This document shows, piece after piece, positions 28,040 to 37,930 of a DNA stretch of 64,000 bases. Position 1 is the stretch's first letter, and each line of letters starts with the position of its first letter. Origin of the DNA: an uncultured Clostridia bacterium. GTDB taxonomy: Bacteria; Bacillota; Clostridia; UBA1381. The stretch is taken from contig CANRJY010000001.1 of the NCBI GenBank assembly GCA_947631085.1, forward strand, positions 124,001 to 188,000, in the 5' to 3' direction. Position numbers and translations under genes: made by a program. The notes beneath the pieces are model-generated. The model saw only the letters and a list, made by a program, of their open reading frames with translations. It did no database searches and had not been told where the DNA came from.

Positions 28040-30256
28040 CTATAATAAACTCATCTGCAAATCCTCTTTTTTCAGGAAACAGCCGACCGCGGGAATGTTT
28101 TTCGTGGTGTAGTATTTCAGGTTTTCCAGTCCGCTTTCCTCCGCTCTCATCACTCTCGCTATCTTCGCGCCCTTCTTTTTGAGCGTCATAGCCTGTACGC
28201 CCTGGGTGCTCTTTGTGGCTTTGAGCGGGATTTTTTCGGTGTTGAGGCATAATACCTTGTTGTTGTCGGACATCACCACGATATCCTCGTCCTGCCCGAT
28301 AAATCGTATGTCGCATACGGGTGACTTGTCGCTGTACGCGCCGACCAGCTTTTTCCTGTTCGTTTTCGTTTCGTAATTTTTAAGCTCTACCTTCGCCATT
28401 TTGCCGTTTTCGAATGTGAAAAGCATCATGCCCGAGTAATCCGCCGTAACTACAGTATACAATATTTTCTCGTCATCTTCAAGCCCCAATATTACGGGGA
28501 GATATTCGCCCATTGTGCTGACCTTCGCGTCGGCGAGGTCGTATGTTTTCATTTTGTACGCGGCGCACTTGTTTGAGAAGAATATAAGCTCGGATTTGTT
28601 CGTCGTTTCGATCGTCTGTATAACCTCGTCGTCCTCCTTTAGCTTATGCTCGGTCGTAGTCGAGCGAAGCGATACCGCCGAGACCTTCTTTATATAGTTC
28701 CCGCGCGTGAAGAAGATCGTCAGAGCATAGTCCTCTATGTGGTGCTCCTCCTTGTATACGTCCAGATCCTCGCCGCTTATAAGCTCGGTTTTTCTGTCCT
28801 TGCCGTATTTTTTCGCGATCTCCTTAAGCTGCTTCGCGATGAGCTTTTTTATCTCTTTATCGCTCGCGAGTATGCGGTTAAGCTGCTCCAATTCCTCCAT
28901 CAGCTTTTCTATTTCGGCTGTCTTGTTTAAAATGTATTCGCGGTTCAAATTCCTCAGCTTTATTTCCGCGATATATTCCGCCTGTATCTCGTCTATGCCG
29001 AAGCCGTCCATGAGGTTGGGGACAACGTCCTGCTCGCGCTCGGTGCGGCGGATTATCGACACGGCTTTGTCTATGTCGAGCAGTATTTTTTTAAGACCTG
29101 TCAGCAGATGCAGCCTGTCGCTTTTTTTCTTTATGTCGTATTTCAGACTGTTTTTAACGCAGCCCATGCGGAAATCTATCCAGTGCAGCAGGATGTCCTT
29201 TATTCCGAGCACCATCGGGACGCTTTTTATCAGTATGTTGAAATTGCAGCTGAAGCTGTCCTCTAAAGGCGTCAGCTTGTACAGCTTTGTCATGAGCGCA
29301 TCGGGATCTGTGCCGCGCTTTAAATCGAGCGTTACCTTAAAGCCCGAAAGCCCCGTTTCGTCACGTGCGTCGGACACCTCGCGGAGCTTTCCCGCTTTGA
29401 TAAGCTCCATGATTTTGCCGATTATCGCCTCGGACGTGGTCGTGTACGGGATCTCGGTCACCTCTATGCAGTTGTTTGATCTATCGTAATTGTATCTCGC
29501 GCGGAGCTTGAAGCTGCCGCGTCCCGTTTCGTATATCGCGCGCATTTCGTCCTTGTTGTAAATGAGCTTCGCGCCGAGCGAGAAGTCGGGCGCTGGCATG
29601 ATCTCAAGCAGCTCGTCAGCCGTGACCTTGTCGCTTTTAAGGCACGCTATAGCCGCCTCGCAGACCTCGCGCAGATTGAACGAGCAGATATTGCTCGCCA
29701 TTCCGACCGCTATTCCCTGATTGGGGTTTACGAGCACGTTCGGGAACGTCACGGGGAGCAGCGTGGGCTCTTTCATTTCGCCGTCGTAGCTGTCCACGAA
29801 CGGCACCGTGTCTTTGTTTATGTCGCCGAAAAGCTCGCGGCAGATAGGCTCCAGCTTTACCTCGGTATACCTCGAAGCCGCGTACGCCATATCGCGCGAA
29901 TACTGCTTGCCGAAGTTGCCCTTCGACTCCACGAGCGGGTGCAGAAGCGACTCGTTTCCGCGCGTCAGGCGCACCATAGTTTCGTAAATCGCCGCGTCGC
30001 CGTGGGGGTTCAGCTTCATTGTCTGACCGACCACGTTCGCCGATTTCGTGAGCTTGCCGTCGAGAAGCCCCATTTTGTACATTGTGTATAGCAGTTTCCT
30101 GTGCGCGGGCTTTAAGCCGTCAATTTCGGGTATCGCGCGTGACATTATAACGCTCATCGCGTAGGGCATGAAGTTTTTTTCAAGCGTCTGCGTGACGGGC
30201 TGTTCCTCTATCGGCGCGGGGGGTGTTATGATTGGTTCTTGTTTTTTTCTTGGCAT
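28040..30256 (-). CDS. parC: DNA topoisomerase IV subunit A-like (GyrA/ParC family)
   Basis: NFMPYAMSVIMSRAIPEIDGLKPAHRKLLYTMYKMGL; catalytic Tyr region SRDMAYAASRYTEVKL. Symbol by pairing with a ParE-like neighbour. Confidence 0.85.
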   Translation of the reverse strand: MPRKKQEPIITPPAPIEEQPVTQTLEKNFMPYAMSVIMSRAIPEIDGLKPAHRKLLYTMYKMGLLDGKLTKSANVVGQTMKLNPHGDAAIYETMVRLTRGNESLLHPLVESKGNFGKQYSRDMAYAASRYTEVKLEPICRELFGDINKDTVPFVDSYDGEMKEPTLLPVTFPNVLVNPNQGIAVGMASNICSFNLREVCEAAIACLKSDKVTADELLEIMPAPDFSLGAKLIYNKDEMRAIYETGRGSFKLRARYNYDRSNNCIEVTEIPYTTTSEAIIGKIMELIKAGKLREVSDARDETGLSGFKVTLDLKRGTDPDALMTKLYKLTPLEDSFSCNFNILIKSVPMVLGIKDILLHWIDFRMGCVKNSLKYDIKKKSDRLHLLTGLKKILLDIDKAVSIIRRTEREQDVVPNLMDGFGIDEIQAEYIAEIKLRNLNREYILNKTAEIEKLMEELEQLNRILASDKEIKKLIAKQLKEIAKKYGKDRKTELISGEDLDVYKEEHHIEDYALTIFFTRGNYIKKVSAVSLRSTTTEHKLKEDDEVIQTIETTNKSELIFFSNKCAAYKMKTYDLADAKVSTMGEYLPVILGLEDDEKILYTVVTADYSGMMLFTFENGKMAKVELKNYETKTNRKKLVGAYSDKSPVCDIRFIGQDEDIVVMSDNNKVLCLNTEKIPLKATKSTQGVQAMTLKKKGAKIARVMRAEESGLENLKYYTTKNIPAVGCFLKKEDLQMSLL

Positions 30257-30298
30257 GTGTGTTTTCTCCTGTTTTATTGATAGTGTCTATCATACACA

Positions 30299-30434
30299 TT
30301 TGGCTCCCCTACTAGGGGAGCTGTCAGCATAGCTGACTGAGGGGTTTATATCAATAATTTAAGCTTGTATGCTGTATTAGAAAATAACCCCTCCGACGCC
30401 TGCGGCGCCACCTCCCCTAGTAGGGGAGGCTAAA
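30299..30434. repeat. MITE/REP-like palindromic element with terminal inverted repeats
   Basis: TTTGGCTCCCCTACTAGGGGAG at one end and CTCCCCTAGTAGGGGAGGCTAAA at the other (imperfect reverse complements). Internal hairpins GTCAGC-ata-GCTGAC and CGCC-tgc-GGCG, plus GAGGGGTT/AACCCCTC. Confidence 0.75.
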
Positions 30435-30438
30435 TCAT

Positions 30439-32493
30439 CTATGATAGGTCTAACATTTCCGTGTATAACGCGCCTTTTTCGGCTATATAGTCTTTGCGTT
30501 TTTGTAAATCGTCGCCTAAGAGCATATCGAACATCATGGCGGTGCGTTCCATGCTTTCGGGGGTTACGCGGATAAGCCGGCGTGTGGCGGGGTTCATTGT
30601 CGTGAGGCTCATCATGTCGGGCTCGTTTTCGCCTAAGCCCTTAGAGCGCTTTATGTCGAAATCGTCCTTATCCTTCGACAAGCCCTCCTTCGCCAATCTT
30701 TCCACGATCGCGTCCTTTTCCGCGTCGGTGTACGCGAAAAGCTGCTCGCCCTTGCGCTTTGTTTTCGTGATAGCTATTTCGTAGAGCGGCGATTCGGCGA
30801 TATACACCTTCCCCGCTTCGATAAGCGTCGGCATAAGGCGGTAAATCATTGTGAGCACCTGAGTGCGGATATGGTAGCCGTCAACGTCCGCGTCGGTGCA
30901 GACGATAACCTTATCCCAGCGCAGACTGTTCAAATCAAAGCCGCCGAAATCCTTGTTGTGCTTTGTTTTTATCTCAACTCCGCAGCCAAGCACGCGTATC
31001 AGGTCAACTATTACGTCGCTTTTGAAAATCTTCGGATAGTCGGCTTTAAGGCAGTTTAAAATCTTTCCGCGAAGCGGCATTACAGCCTGGAACGACGCGT
31101 CTCTCGCAAGCTTTACCGAGCCGAGCGCCGAGTCGCCCTCCACTATATAGACCTCGCATTTCGACGGATCCTTTAATCTGCACGGTACGAATTTTTCCAC
31201 CTTGTTCGTAACGTCCATTGAGCCCGAGAGCTTCTTTTTTATGTCTATTCTCGCGCTCTCCGCCTTTTCTCGGCTGCGCTTGTTGACGAGCACCTGATTT
31301 GCGATTTTTTCCGCGTCGTTTTTGTTCTCGATGAAATATACCTCGAGCTGCGCGCGGAGAAATTCCGTCATAGCGTCCTGGATAAACTTGTTGTTTATCG
31401 CCTTTTTGGTCTGATTTTCGTAGCTTGTCTGCGTCGAAAACGAGTTTATCACAAGCGCGAGACTGTCGGCGACGTCGTTGAAGTTTATTTTCGATTCGTT
31501 CTTATTATATTTGTTGTTTTGCTTTAAATACCTGTCGATCGCGTACACGAACGCGTTTTTTACAGCCTTATCGGGCGAGCCGCCGTGCTCTAAGTAGCTT
31601 GAGTTGTGGTAGTATTCGAGCATATTTACGTCGTTTGAGAAACAGAACGCTATCTGCATTTTCATTTTATAGTCGTCCTTGTCCTCCCTGTCGCGTCCGC
31701 TGCGCTCGGTTTCCCACGTCACAACGTCGGTGAGACGCTTTTCGCCCACCGCGCCGCTCACATAATCGACTATGCCGTTTTCGTAGTAATACTCGTACAT
31801 TTCCATACCGGTTTCCGTTTCGTTGTACAGAATGAACTTAATTCCGGCATTGACCATAGCCTGCTTATTTAATACGTCTTGATAAAATTCGAGCGGTATT
31901 TTAATATCGGTGAAAACCTCGGTATCGGGGCGCCATTTCTGAATTGAACCCGTCTGAACGCTTCTTGTCGGCTCTTTTTGAAGCCCGCCTATGTTTTCGC
32001 CCTTCTCGAAATGCAGCGTATACTTCGTTTTGTCGCGCACGACGGTTACGTCCATGTACTCGCTCGAATACTGCGTCGCGCACGCGCCCAAACCGTTTAA
32101 GCCTAAGCTGTACTCGTATGTGCCGCCGTCGTTGTTGTTGTACTTGCCGCCCGCGTACAGCTCGCAGTAGACAAGCTCCCAGTTGAATTTATTTTCCTTT
32201 TCGTTAAAATCGAGCGGTATGCCGCGTCCGTGGTCGCGCACCTCTATTGAGCGGTCCATAAAACGCGTTATCTCTATAAGACTGCCGAAGCCCTCTCTCG
32301 CTTCGTCGATCGAATTTGAAAGTATCTCAAAAAACGAGTGCTCGCAGCCCTCCAGCCCGTCCGAGCCGAATATGACCGCCGGACGCTTTCTAACTCTGTC
32401 CGCGCCCTTTAGCATTGATATACTGTCGTTTCCGTATTCCTGTTTCTTTTGCTTTCCTTTAGGCATATTATCCTCCCTGCCAATTCTTACCAT
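30439..32493 (-). CDS. parE: DNA topoisomerase IV subunit B-like (GyrB/ParE family)
   Basis: VRKRPAVIFGSDGLEGCEHSFFEILSNSIDEAREG; VYIVEGDSALGSVKLARDASFQAVMPLRGKILNC; CTDADVDGYHIRTQVLTMIYRLMP. Confidence 0.88.
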   Translation of the reverse strand: MVRIGREDNMPKGKQKKQEYGNDSISMLKGADRVRKRPAVIFGSDGLEGCEHSFFEILSNSIDEAREGFGSLIEITRFMDRSIEVRDHGRGIPLDFNEKENKFNWELVYCELYAGGKYNNNDGGTYEYSLGLNGLGACATQYSSEYMDVTVVRDKTKYTLHFEKGENIGGLQKEPTRSVQTGSIQKWRPDTEVFTDIKIPLEFYQDVLNKQAMVNAGIKFILYNETETGMEMYEYYYENGIVDYVSGAVGEKRLTDVVTWETERSGRDREDKDDYKMKMQIAFCFSNDVNMLEYYHNSSYLEHGGSPDKAVKNAFVYAIDRYLKQNNKYNKNESKINFNDVADSLALVINSFSTQTSYENQTKKAINNKFIQDAMTEFLRAQLEVYFIENKNDAEKIANQVLVNKRSREKAESARIDIKKKLSGSMDVTNKVEKFVPCRLKDPSKCEVYIVEGDSALGSVKLARDASFQAVMPLRGKILNCLKADYPKIFKSDVIVDLIRVLGCGVEIKTKHNKDFGGFDLNSLRWDKVIVCTDADVDGYHIRTQVLTMIYRLMPTLIEAGKVYIAESPLYEIAITKTKRKGEQLFAYTDAEKDAIVERLAKEGLSKDKDDFDIKRSKGLGENEPDMMSLTTMNPATRRLIRVTPESMERTAMMFDMLLGDDLQKRKDYIAEKGALYTEMLDLS

Positions 32494-32622
32494 CTATATG
32501 TTGTGGCAATATTTCAACATTATATATTATACCACCATAGATATTGTTTTGTCAAAGCCTAATTGGTGTTTTATATTAAATGAACATTACAATTATGTTA
32601 CGTTCGAAAGCAATCTATATTA

Positions 32623-32658
32623 AAACAGCACGAAAATCAATTTTCCGCGCTGTTTTCC
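32623..32658 (-). terminator. Terminator downstream of GH2 gene
   Basis: Hairpin AAAACAGC...GAAAATTGATTTTC...GCTGTTTT on the - strand. Confidence 0.6.
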
Positions 32659-32662
32659 TTAT

Positions 32663-35065
32663 TCAATTCTTTTGTATGTCTATGATACACATATCTCCCT
32701 CTGCCGCGTCCGTTTGCGCCTCTATTTTTATTTCTCCGTCGTCCGCCGCCTTTATAAGCACTTGACATAACCCGTTAAACGCGCGTCTTATCGGTACTTT
32801 TTCCGATTCATGGCTTCCCGGATCACCGTTTCCCGTGCCGAGGAGAGTTCCGCCGCTGATTTTAAACCTGATTTCATTATCCGCCGTCGGAACCGTTCTT
32901 CCGTTTCTGTCAGCAACGCGCACATTTATTATCGCCGTTTCGCCGACGCGCACGGATTTTTTGTACGGCGTAAGTATGATTCGACTCGGCGCGAGCGTGG
33001 TGGAAACCAATTCGTCCATAACCGCCTCGCCGTTTTTATAGCCTATAGCTCTGAGTCCCCCGGGCTCGTAGATTACGTTTTCCCAGCACAAATACCAATT
33101 TCTTTCAACCGCTTTTTTACCATAGCTTCTGCCGTTTACAAAAATTTCGACCTCGTCAAGATTGCTGTAACAATAAACATTTATAGGCTTTCCTTCTTTT
33201 CCGATATGATTCCAGTGCGGAAAAACATGCATGACAGGCTCATCTGTCCACCAGCTCTTATAGTAGTAAAAATTATCCTTTGGGAAACCGCAGTAATCAA
33301 GTATGCCAAACTGCGAATATACCGCCGGATAAGCAAGCGGCGTCGGCTCGCCTCGGTAATCCAGTCCTGTCCACAGAAAAATACCCGCGAGATACGGTCT
33401 TTCGGCGAAATATTTCCAGTCGGTTTCGCCGATGTCCTTTTTAACTGCCTTCATCCCGCTTTTTACCTTCGTCTCATTGTCGGGATCGTACACGCAGTAT
33501 TGTCCGCGCGTTTCGTCCGTTTCACAGCAGCCGCGCGTACCGCTGTTGGATGTGGCTTCGGTTATAATTATCGGCTGCTCCGGCATCCGCTCGTGATAGT
33601 CGTCCCACGCCTTTCGGCAATAGTTAAATCCCATTATATCAAGATTTTTCGTGACCGGAATATATGACGCGGCGTTATCGAAGCGCTGCTCGCCGTTCCA
33701 GCATACGACCGCCGAGGTGATCGGACGCGTGCCGTCGAGCTTGTATATCTCCGCCTTCATTGTAAGCGTAGTCCGAGCGGTTTCGGGTCTGTCCTGAGAG
33801 AAAATTTCCTCGTTGCCGATGCCAAGCAGGAACACAGACGGATGATTTCTCACAGTTCTTACCATAGTTCTGAGCGCCTCCAAATCCTCCGGCGCGCTTG
33901 ACATTCTTCTTGTTTCGCTGAATACAAGCATTCCCAGTCTGTCACAAATATCCAGCACCGCCGGCGACGGCTGATGATGCGCCGAACGGTACGCGTTCGC
34001 GCCCATTGACTTCATCTGCGCTATCCTGTATTCCCATACGCTGTCGGGTATGCCTATTCCGACTCCCGCGTGGTCATGATGGCAGCACAATCCCTGAACG
34101 CGCACATGCTTGCCGTTCAAGTAAAAGCCATTGTCCGCGGTGAATTTTATATCGCGTATGCCGAAGCTTGTGATCTCCTCGTCGGCAAGCTCGCCGTCAG
34201 CATAAATTTCCGTTTTCAGACTGTACAAATACGGATTTTCCAATCCCCACAAATTCACGTTCTTAACGCTCACACTCCGGCTGCAGACTGTCCTTCCCCA
34301 CGCTTCCGCAGTTATTTCCGATCGAGCGCACGCTGTTTTGTTTCCGTCCGCATCGATGACATATGAGCATACGCTCACATTGACATCCTCGCGGCGCTTA
34401 TTTTCGATTTCGGTTTTTATGTTAACCTCGGCGGTCAGCTCGTCCAAATTCGGTTTCGCCGTGACAAATACGCCGAGCGGAGCGATATGGACGCTGTCTT
34501 TTACTTCAAGCCACACATGGCGGTATATTCCGCCGCCTTCGTACCACCATCCCTCGCGTCCGCGCGAATCAACGCGCACCGCGATAAGGTTGCTGCCTCC
34601 GAAATTCACAAAATCAGTGATATCAAAATAAAAGCCCGTATATCCCGTTTTGTGCGAGCCTACATAATATTCGTTCACATAAACCGCGCTGTCGCGGAAC
34701 ACTCCGTCAAAATGGATATATACCTGCCTGTCTGCCGAATCCTCGGGAATATCAAAATGCTTTCTGTACCATCCCACGCCGCCCTCAAGCGATCCGCCGG
34801 CAAGATGACGGCTGTCTATGCTCTCCATTTCTGGTATCCTTTGCATATCGGTATTCCCCGCTCTTTTTTGCGTGTAATCGCCCTCCGACACAAAATCGTG
34901 AGGCAGATCCACCGAGCGCCATTTTAAATCGTCAAACGAAATTGACGCGCCGCCGAAGCTGTACGCACGCGCCTTTGCGCCTCCCCAGCCGTCCTCGCTC
35001 GTCTTGGGATGAAGATCTCCCAAATAGAATTTCCAGTTATCGTCAAAATTTATTTTCGCGCACAT
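32663..35065 (-). CDS. Glycoside hydrolase family 2 (beta-galactosidase-like)
   Basis: WRSVDLPHDFVSEGDY, GGVGWYRKHFDIPE, GANAYRSAHHQPSPAVLDICDRLGMLVFSE, FLLGIGNEEIFSQD. Start placed at MCAKINF after a GGAGAAG Shine-Dalgarno. Confidence 0.92.
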   Translation of the reverse strand: MCAKINFDDNWKFYLGDLHPKTSEDGWGGAKARAYSFGGASISFDDLKWRSVDLPHDFVSEGDYTQKRAGNTDMQRIPEMESIDSRHLAGGSLEGGVGWYRKHFDIPEDSADRQVYIHFDGVFRDSAVYVNEYYVGSHKTGYTGFYFDITDFVNFGGSNLIAVRVDSRGREGWWYEGGGIYRHVWLEVKDSVHIAPLGVFVTAKPNLDELTAEVNIKTEIENKRREDVNVSVCSYVIDADGNKTACARSEITAEAWGRTVCSRSVSVKNVNLWGLENPYLYSLKTEIYADGELADEEITSFGIRDIKFTADNGFYLNGKHVRVQGLCCHHDHAGVGIGIPDSVWEYRIAQMKSMGANAYRSAHHQPSPAVLDICDRLGMLVFSETRRMSSAPEDLEALRTMVRTVRNHPSVFLLGIGNEEIFSQDRPETARTTLTMKAEIYKLDGTRPITSAVVCWNGEQRFDNAASYIPVTKNLDIMGFNYCRKAWDDYHERMPEQPIIITEATSNSGTRGCCETDETRGQYCVYDPDNETKVKSGMKAVKKDIGETDWKYFAERPYLAGIFLWTGLDYRGEPTPLAYPAVYSQFGILDYCGFPKDNFYYYKSWWTDEPVMHVFPHWNHIGKEGKPINVYCYSNLDEVEIFVNGRSYGKKAVERNWYLCWENVIYEPGGLRAIGYKNGEAVMDELVSTTLAPSRIILTPYKKSVRVGETAIINVRVADRNGRTVPTADNEIRFKISGGTLLGTGNGDPGSHESEKVPIRRAFNGLCQVLIKAADDGEIKIEAQTDAAEGDMCIIDIQKN

Positions 35066-35154
35066 GGTTCTCTTCTCCGTTTTCATGTTTTTACAGCGCA
35101 AGTATACCATAGTTTTCATGTTAAGTCAATACGCGCCCATGAATAAATTAGCGA

Positions 35155-35183
35155 TTGACAGCCCCAAAAAAGTGATATATAAT
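35155..35183 (+). promoter_or_regulatory. Sigma-A consensus promoter
   Basis: TTGACA-N17-TATAAT, exact consensus, upstream of the DUF6062-like gene. Confidence 0.85.
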
Positions 35184-35218
35184 AAAAACATACAATATCT
35201 GCGTTTGGAGGGAAAAAC

Positions 35219-35971
35219 GTGAAAGAAAAAATATATACAATCCCCGTAAATGAGGTGTACGACACAGACTGCGAATGTCCGCTTTGTCTTTTGGAGGGAA
35301 GGCTCGAAACCGAAGCGGTAGACTACGCGCTCGGAGCGGCTATGATGGAGCCGGATTATCGTATCGAATCAAACGATAAGGGCTACTGCAACAAACATTA
35401 CAAGGAAATGTTTGCCCGTCAAAACAAGCTGAGTCTCGCGCTTGTGCTTGACACTCATTTGGAGGAGATACGCAAAAAGCTTGCCAAATTCGAAAAACAG
35501 GCTATGGCTCTCGACGGTGCCAAGGGAGGTCTTTTCAAAAAGAGCGGCGCGGCAGAGGTCGCGGCGAAGCTCGCCGAGGAGCACAGGAAAATCGAGGACG
35601 GATGCATGGTCTGCCAAAAGGTCAATAAAACTATGGCGCGCTACATTGACGTGCTTCTGTATATGTGGGCAAACGACGACGCATTCAGAGTAAAGTTTGA
35701 AAAATCAAAGGGCGTATGTCTGAAGCATTCGCGCATGCTTTTGGAAAACTGCGAAAAATCGCTCAAGGACGCTCAGGCTGCCGCCTTTGTCGCGGCGCTT
35801 TACAAAAAACAGTCGGCGGAGCTTAAACGTATTCAGGATGATATACATAAATTCACGCTTAAATTCGATTACCGCCATAAGGATATGGAATGGGGTACGG
35901 CTCAGGACGCGCCTATACGCACCATTGAAAAAATTTCTGGCTATATTCACACGCCCGATGAAAATAAATAA
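35219..35971 (+). CDS. DUF6062-like protein with paired CPLC/CMVC cysteines
   Basis: DCECPLCLLEGRLETEAVDYALGAAMMEPDYRIESNDKGYCNKHY; DGCMVCQKVNKTMARY; GVCLKHSRMLL. GTG start. Confidence 0.7.
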   Translation: MKEKIYTIPVNEVYDTDCECPLCLLEGRLETEAVDYALGAAMMEPDYRIESNDKGYCNKHYKEMFARQNKLSLALVLDTHLEEIRKKLAKFEKQAMALDGAKGGLFKKSGAAEVAAKLAEEHRKIEDGCMVCQKVNKTMARYIDVLLYMWANDDAFRVKFEKSKGVCLKHSRMLLENCEKSLKDAQAAAFVAALYKKQSAELKRIQDDIHKFTLKFDYRHKDMEWGTAQDAPIRTIEKISGYIHTPDENK

Positions 35972-35983
35972 CGGAGGCTTTAT

Positions 35984-37093
35984 ATGACTGATAATTGGAT
36001 AAACGAAACATGGGACAAAATCAAATTAAAAATGCGCAAAACGGCGGAGAGAAATCAGAATACTCTTCCCTACACCGCCGTCAACGGACATTACGACAAC
36101 CGGTACGAAACGGATGTGAGCTGGTGGACAAACGGCTTTTGGCCCGGGCTGATGTGGCTTATGTACAGCGCTGAAGCAGGCGAAGTATACAAAACCGCCG
36201 CCGAAAGCAGCGAGAAGCTTCTCGACAAGGCTATGGAAAATTTCAACGACCTTATGCATGATGTGGGATTTATGTGGCACATCTCGGCAGGCGCTGACTA
36301 CCGCCTTACGGGCAATAAGGATTCTCTCAGACGCGTTATGCACGCGGCAAATCTGCTTGCCGGCAGATATAACATAAACGGACGCTTCATCCGCGCCTGG
36401 AACGGCGATATGTACGGCTGGGCGATTATCGATTGCATGATGAATTTGCCGCTTCTCTATTTCGCCAGCCGCGAAACAGGCGATAACCGTTTTTACGACA
36501 TCGCCGTAAGTCACGCTGACACAACCATGAAAAATCATATCCGCCCCGACGGCAGCGCACGGCATATAATAAATTACGATACGCACACAGGCGAAGTCCT
36601 CGAGGTTATGGGCGGACAAGGCTACGACGAGCATTCGTCCTGGTCGCGCGGTCAGGCATGGGCGCTTTACGGCTTCGCGCTTTCCTATAAGCATACCGGA
36701 GATAAAAAGTATCTCGATACGGCAAAACGCGTCGCGCACTATTTCATTTCCTGCATATGCGGCGACTGGCTTCCGCGCTGCGATTTCCGCGCGCCGGAGG
36801 AACCCGTCATATACGATTCCACCGCCGGAGCGTGCGCCGCATGCGGACTGCTGGAAATAGCGGACAATGTGCTGGAAAATGAAAAGCGCGTATACTACAG
36901 CGCCGCTGTAAATATTTTAAAGTCCATGGACGCAAAATTCTGCGATTGGGATCCCGAAAGAGATTCCATACTCCAATACGGTACCGAGCGTTACCACGGC
37001 GAGAGCGGAAGACACATTCCCATTATCTACGGAGATTATTTCTTTGTGGAGGCAATCTACAGATTAAAAGGATTTAAACCGATATTTTGGTAA
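35984..37093 (+). CDS. GH88-like unsaturated glucuronyl/galacturonyl hydrolase
   Basis: DVSWWTNGFWPGLMWLMYSA; HDVGFMWHISAGADYRLTG; GYDEHSSWSRGQAWALYGFALSYKHTGDKKYL; DSTAGACAACGLLEIA. Confidence 0.88.
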   Translation: MTDNWINETWDKIKLKMRKTAERNQNTLPYTAVNGHYDNRYETDVSWWTNGFWPGLMWLMYSAEAGEVYKTAAESSEKLLDKAMENFNDLMHDVGFMWHISAGADYRLTGNKDSLRRVMHAANLLAGRYNINGRFIRAWNGDMYGWAIIDCMMNLPLLYFASRETGDNRFYDIAVSHADTTMKNHIRPDGSARHIINYDTHTGEVLEVMGGQGYDEHSSWSRGQAWALYGFALSYKHTGDKKYLDTAKRVAHYFISCICGDWLPRCDFRAPEEPVIYDSTAGACAACGLLEIADNVLENEKRVYYSAAVNILKSMDAKFCDWDPERDSILQYGTERYHGESGRHIPIIYGDYFFVEAIYRLKGFKPIFW

Positions 37094-37098
37094 AATTC

Positions 37099-37124
37099 AG
37101 GGCGGTCGTTATGACCGCCCTTTC
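37099..37124. terminator. Bidirectional terminator hairpin
   Basis: AGGGCGGTC-gttat-GACCGCCCT followed by T-rich sequence. Confidence 0.75.
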
Positions 37125-37903
37125 TATTCCGTTTTTCTTTTTGTGACTATAACAAATCTCTCATTCGATGTTCCGTATGAGCAGGTCGACAGCGTCAGGA
37201 GTTGGTCGCCGAATATCGCGCTTATACCCGTGTCGTAATATGACAGCTCCTTTACCTTATTAACATATCCGTAAAACTCGTCGGGCGAGTCGGCGTTTAT
37301 GAACTTATGATATTCAAATTCATTCGCCGAGCCGATCGTTGTGCTGAACACTCCGATTATTTCATATATGCCTTCTTCATAAGCCGTGTCAAATTTGATT
37401 ATATTGTGAGCCGAATAATAGCTTTTGTCCTCATACTTTGTGAGCGGCGCAAACATTGTCCCGTCCTTCATGTTATGCGCGTATATAATAAGGTTCGCGC
37501 TCGGTTTGAACGCATCGCACTGATTATCGAGGAATGGCAGTCCGCTGTACTGATACTCTTTTTCAAAATTTCTGTGCAGATAATACTCGTTGTCATCCTG
37601 TCTGCACATTACCGGATAATCGATCGGGGTGTCCGCTATAGTCACCCAGCCGATAAAATCCTCATTCTGCTTGTACAATCTGTAATATTTTTGAAGCATA
37701 CCGTTTTCGGCACGGGCTGCTGTCGGCTCCGAGCCGACGCTTTCGGGCGGCGTTTCATCGGACGCCTCGTTTACCTCCTGTTGGAGCTCTTCTATATCTT
37801 CCTGCGCCGTATGACTGTCATAGAAATATTTTGCCAAATATCCGGCACATGCAAGAAATACCGCAAGAAAAAGGAGCTGAGCAATAACTAATGGCTTTTT
37901 CAT
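37124..37903 (-). CDS. Class B sortase
   Basis: NEDFIGWVTIADTPIDYPVMCRQDDNEYYLHRNF; NLIIYAHNMKDGTMF; LLTLSTCSYGTSNERFVIVTKR (Cys and Arg active-site motif). Confidence 0.92.
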   Translation of the reverse strand: MKKPLVIAQLLFLAVFLACAGYLAKYFYDSHTAQEDIEELQQEVNEASDETPPESVGSEPTAARAENGMLQKYYRLYKQNEDFIGWVTIADTPIDYPVMCRQDDNEYYLHRNFEKEYQYSGLPFLDNQCDAFKPSANLIIYAHNMKDGTMFAPLTKYEDKSYYSAHNIIKFDTAYEEGIYEIIGVFSTTIGSANEFEYHKFINADSPDEFYGYVNKVKELSYYDTGISAIFGDQLLTLSTCSYGTSNERFVIVTKRKTE

Positions 37904-37930
37904 TGTCCAACTCCTTTCTCAATATTCACT

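Noticed and set aside
28737-29489. + strand 250-aa Ser/Leu-rich ORF
   Set aside because: Antisense to the well-supported topoisomerase A subunit.
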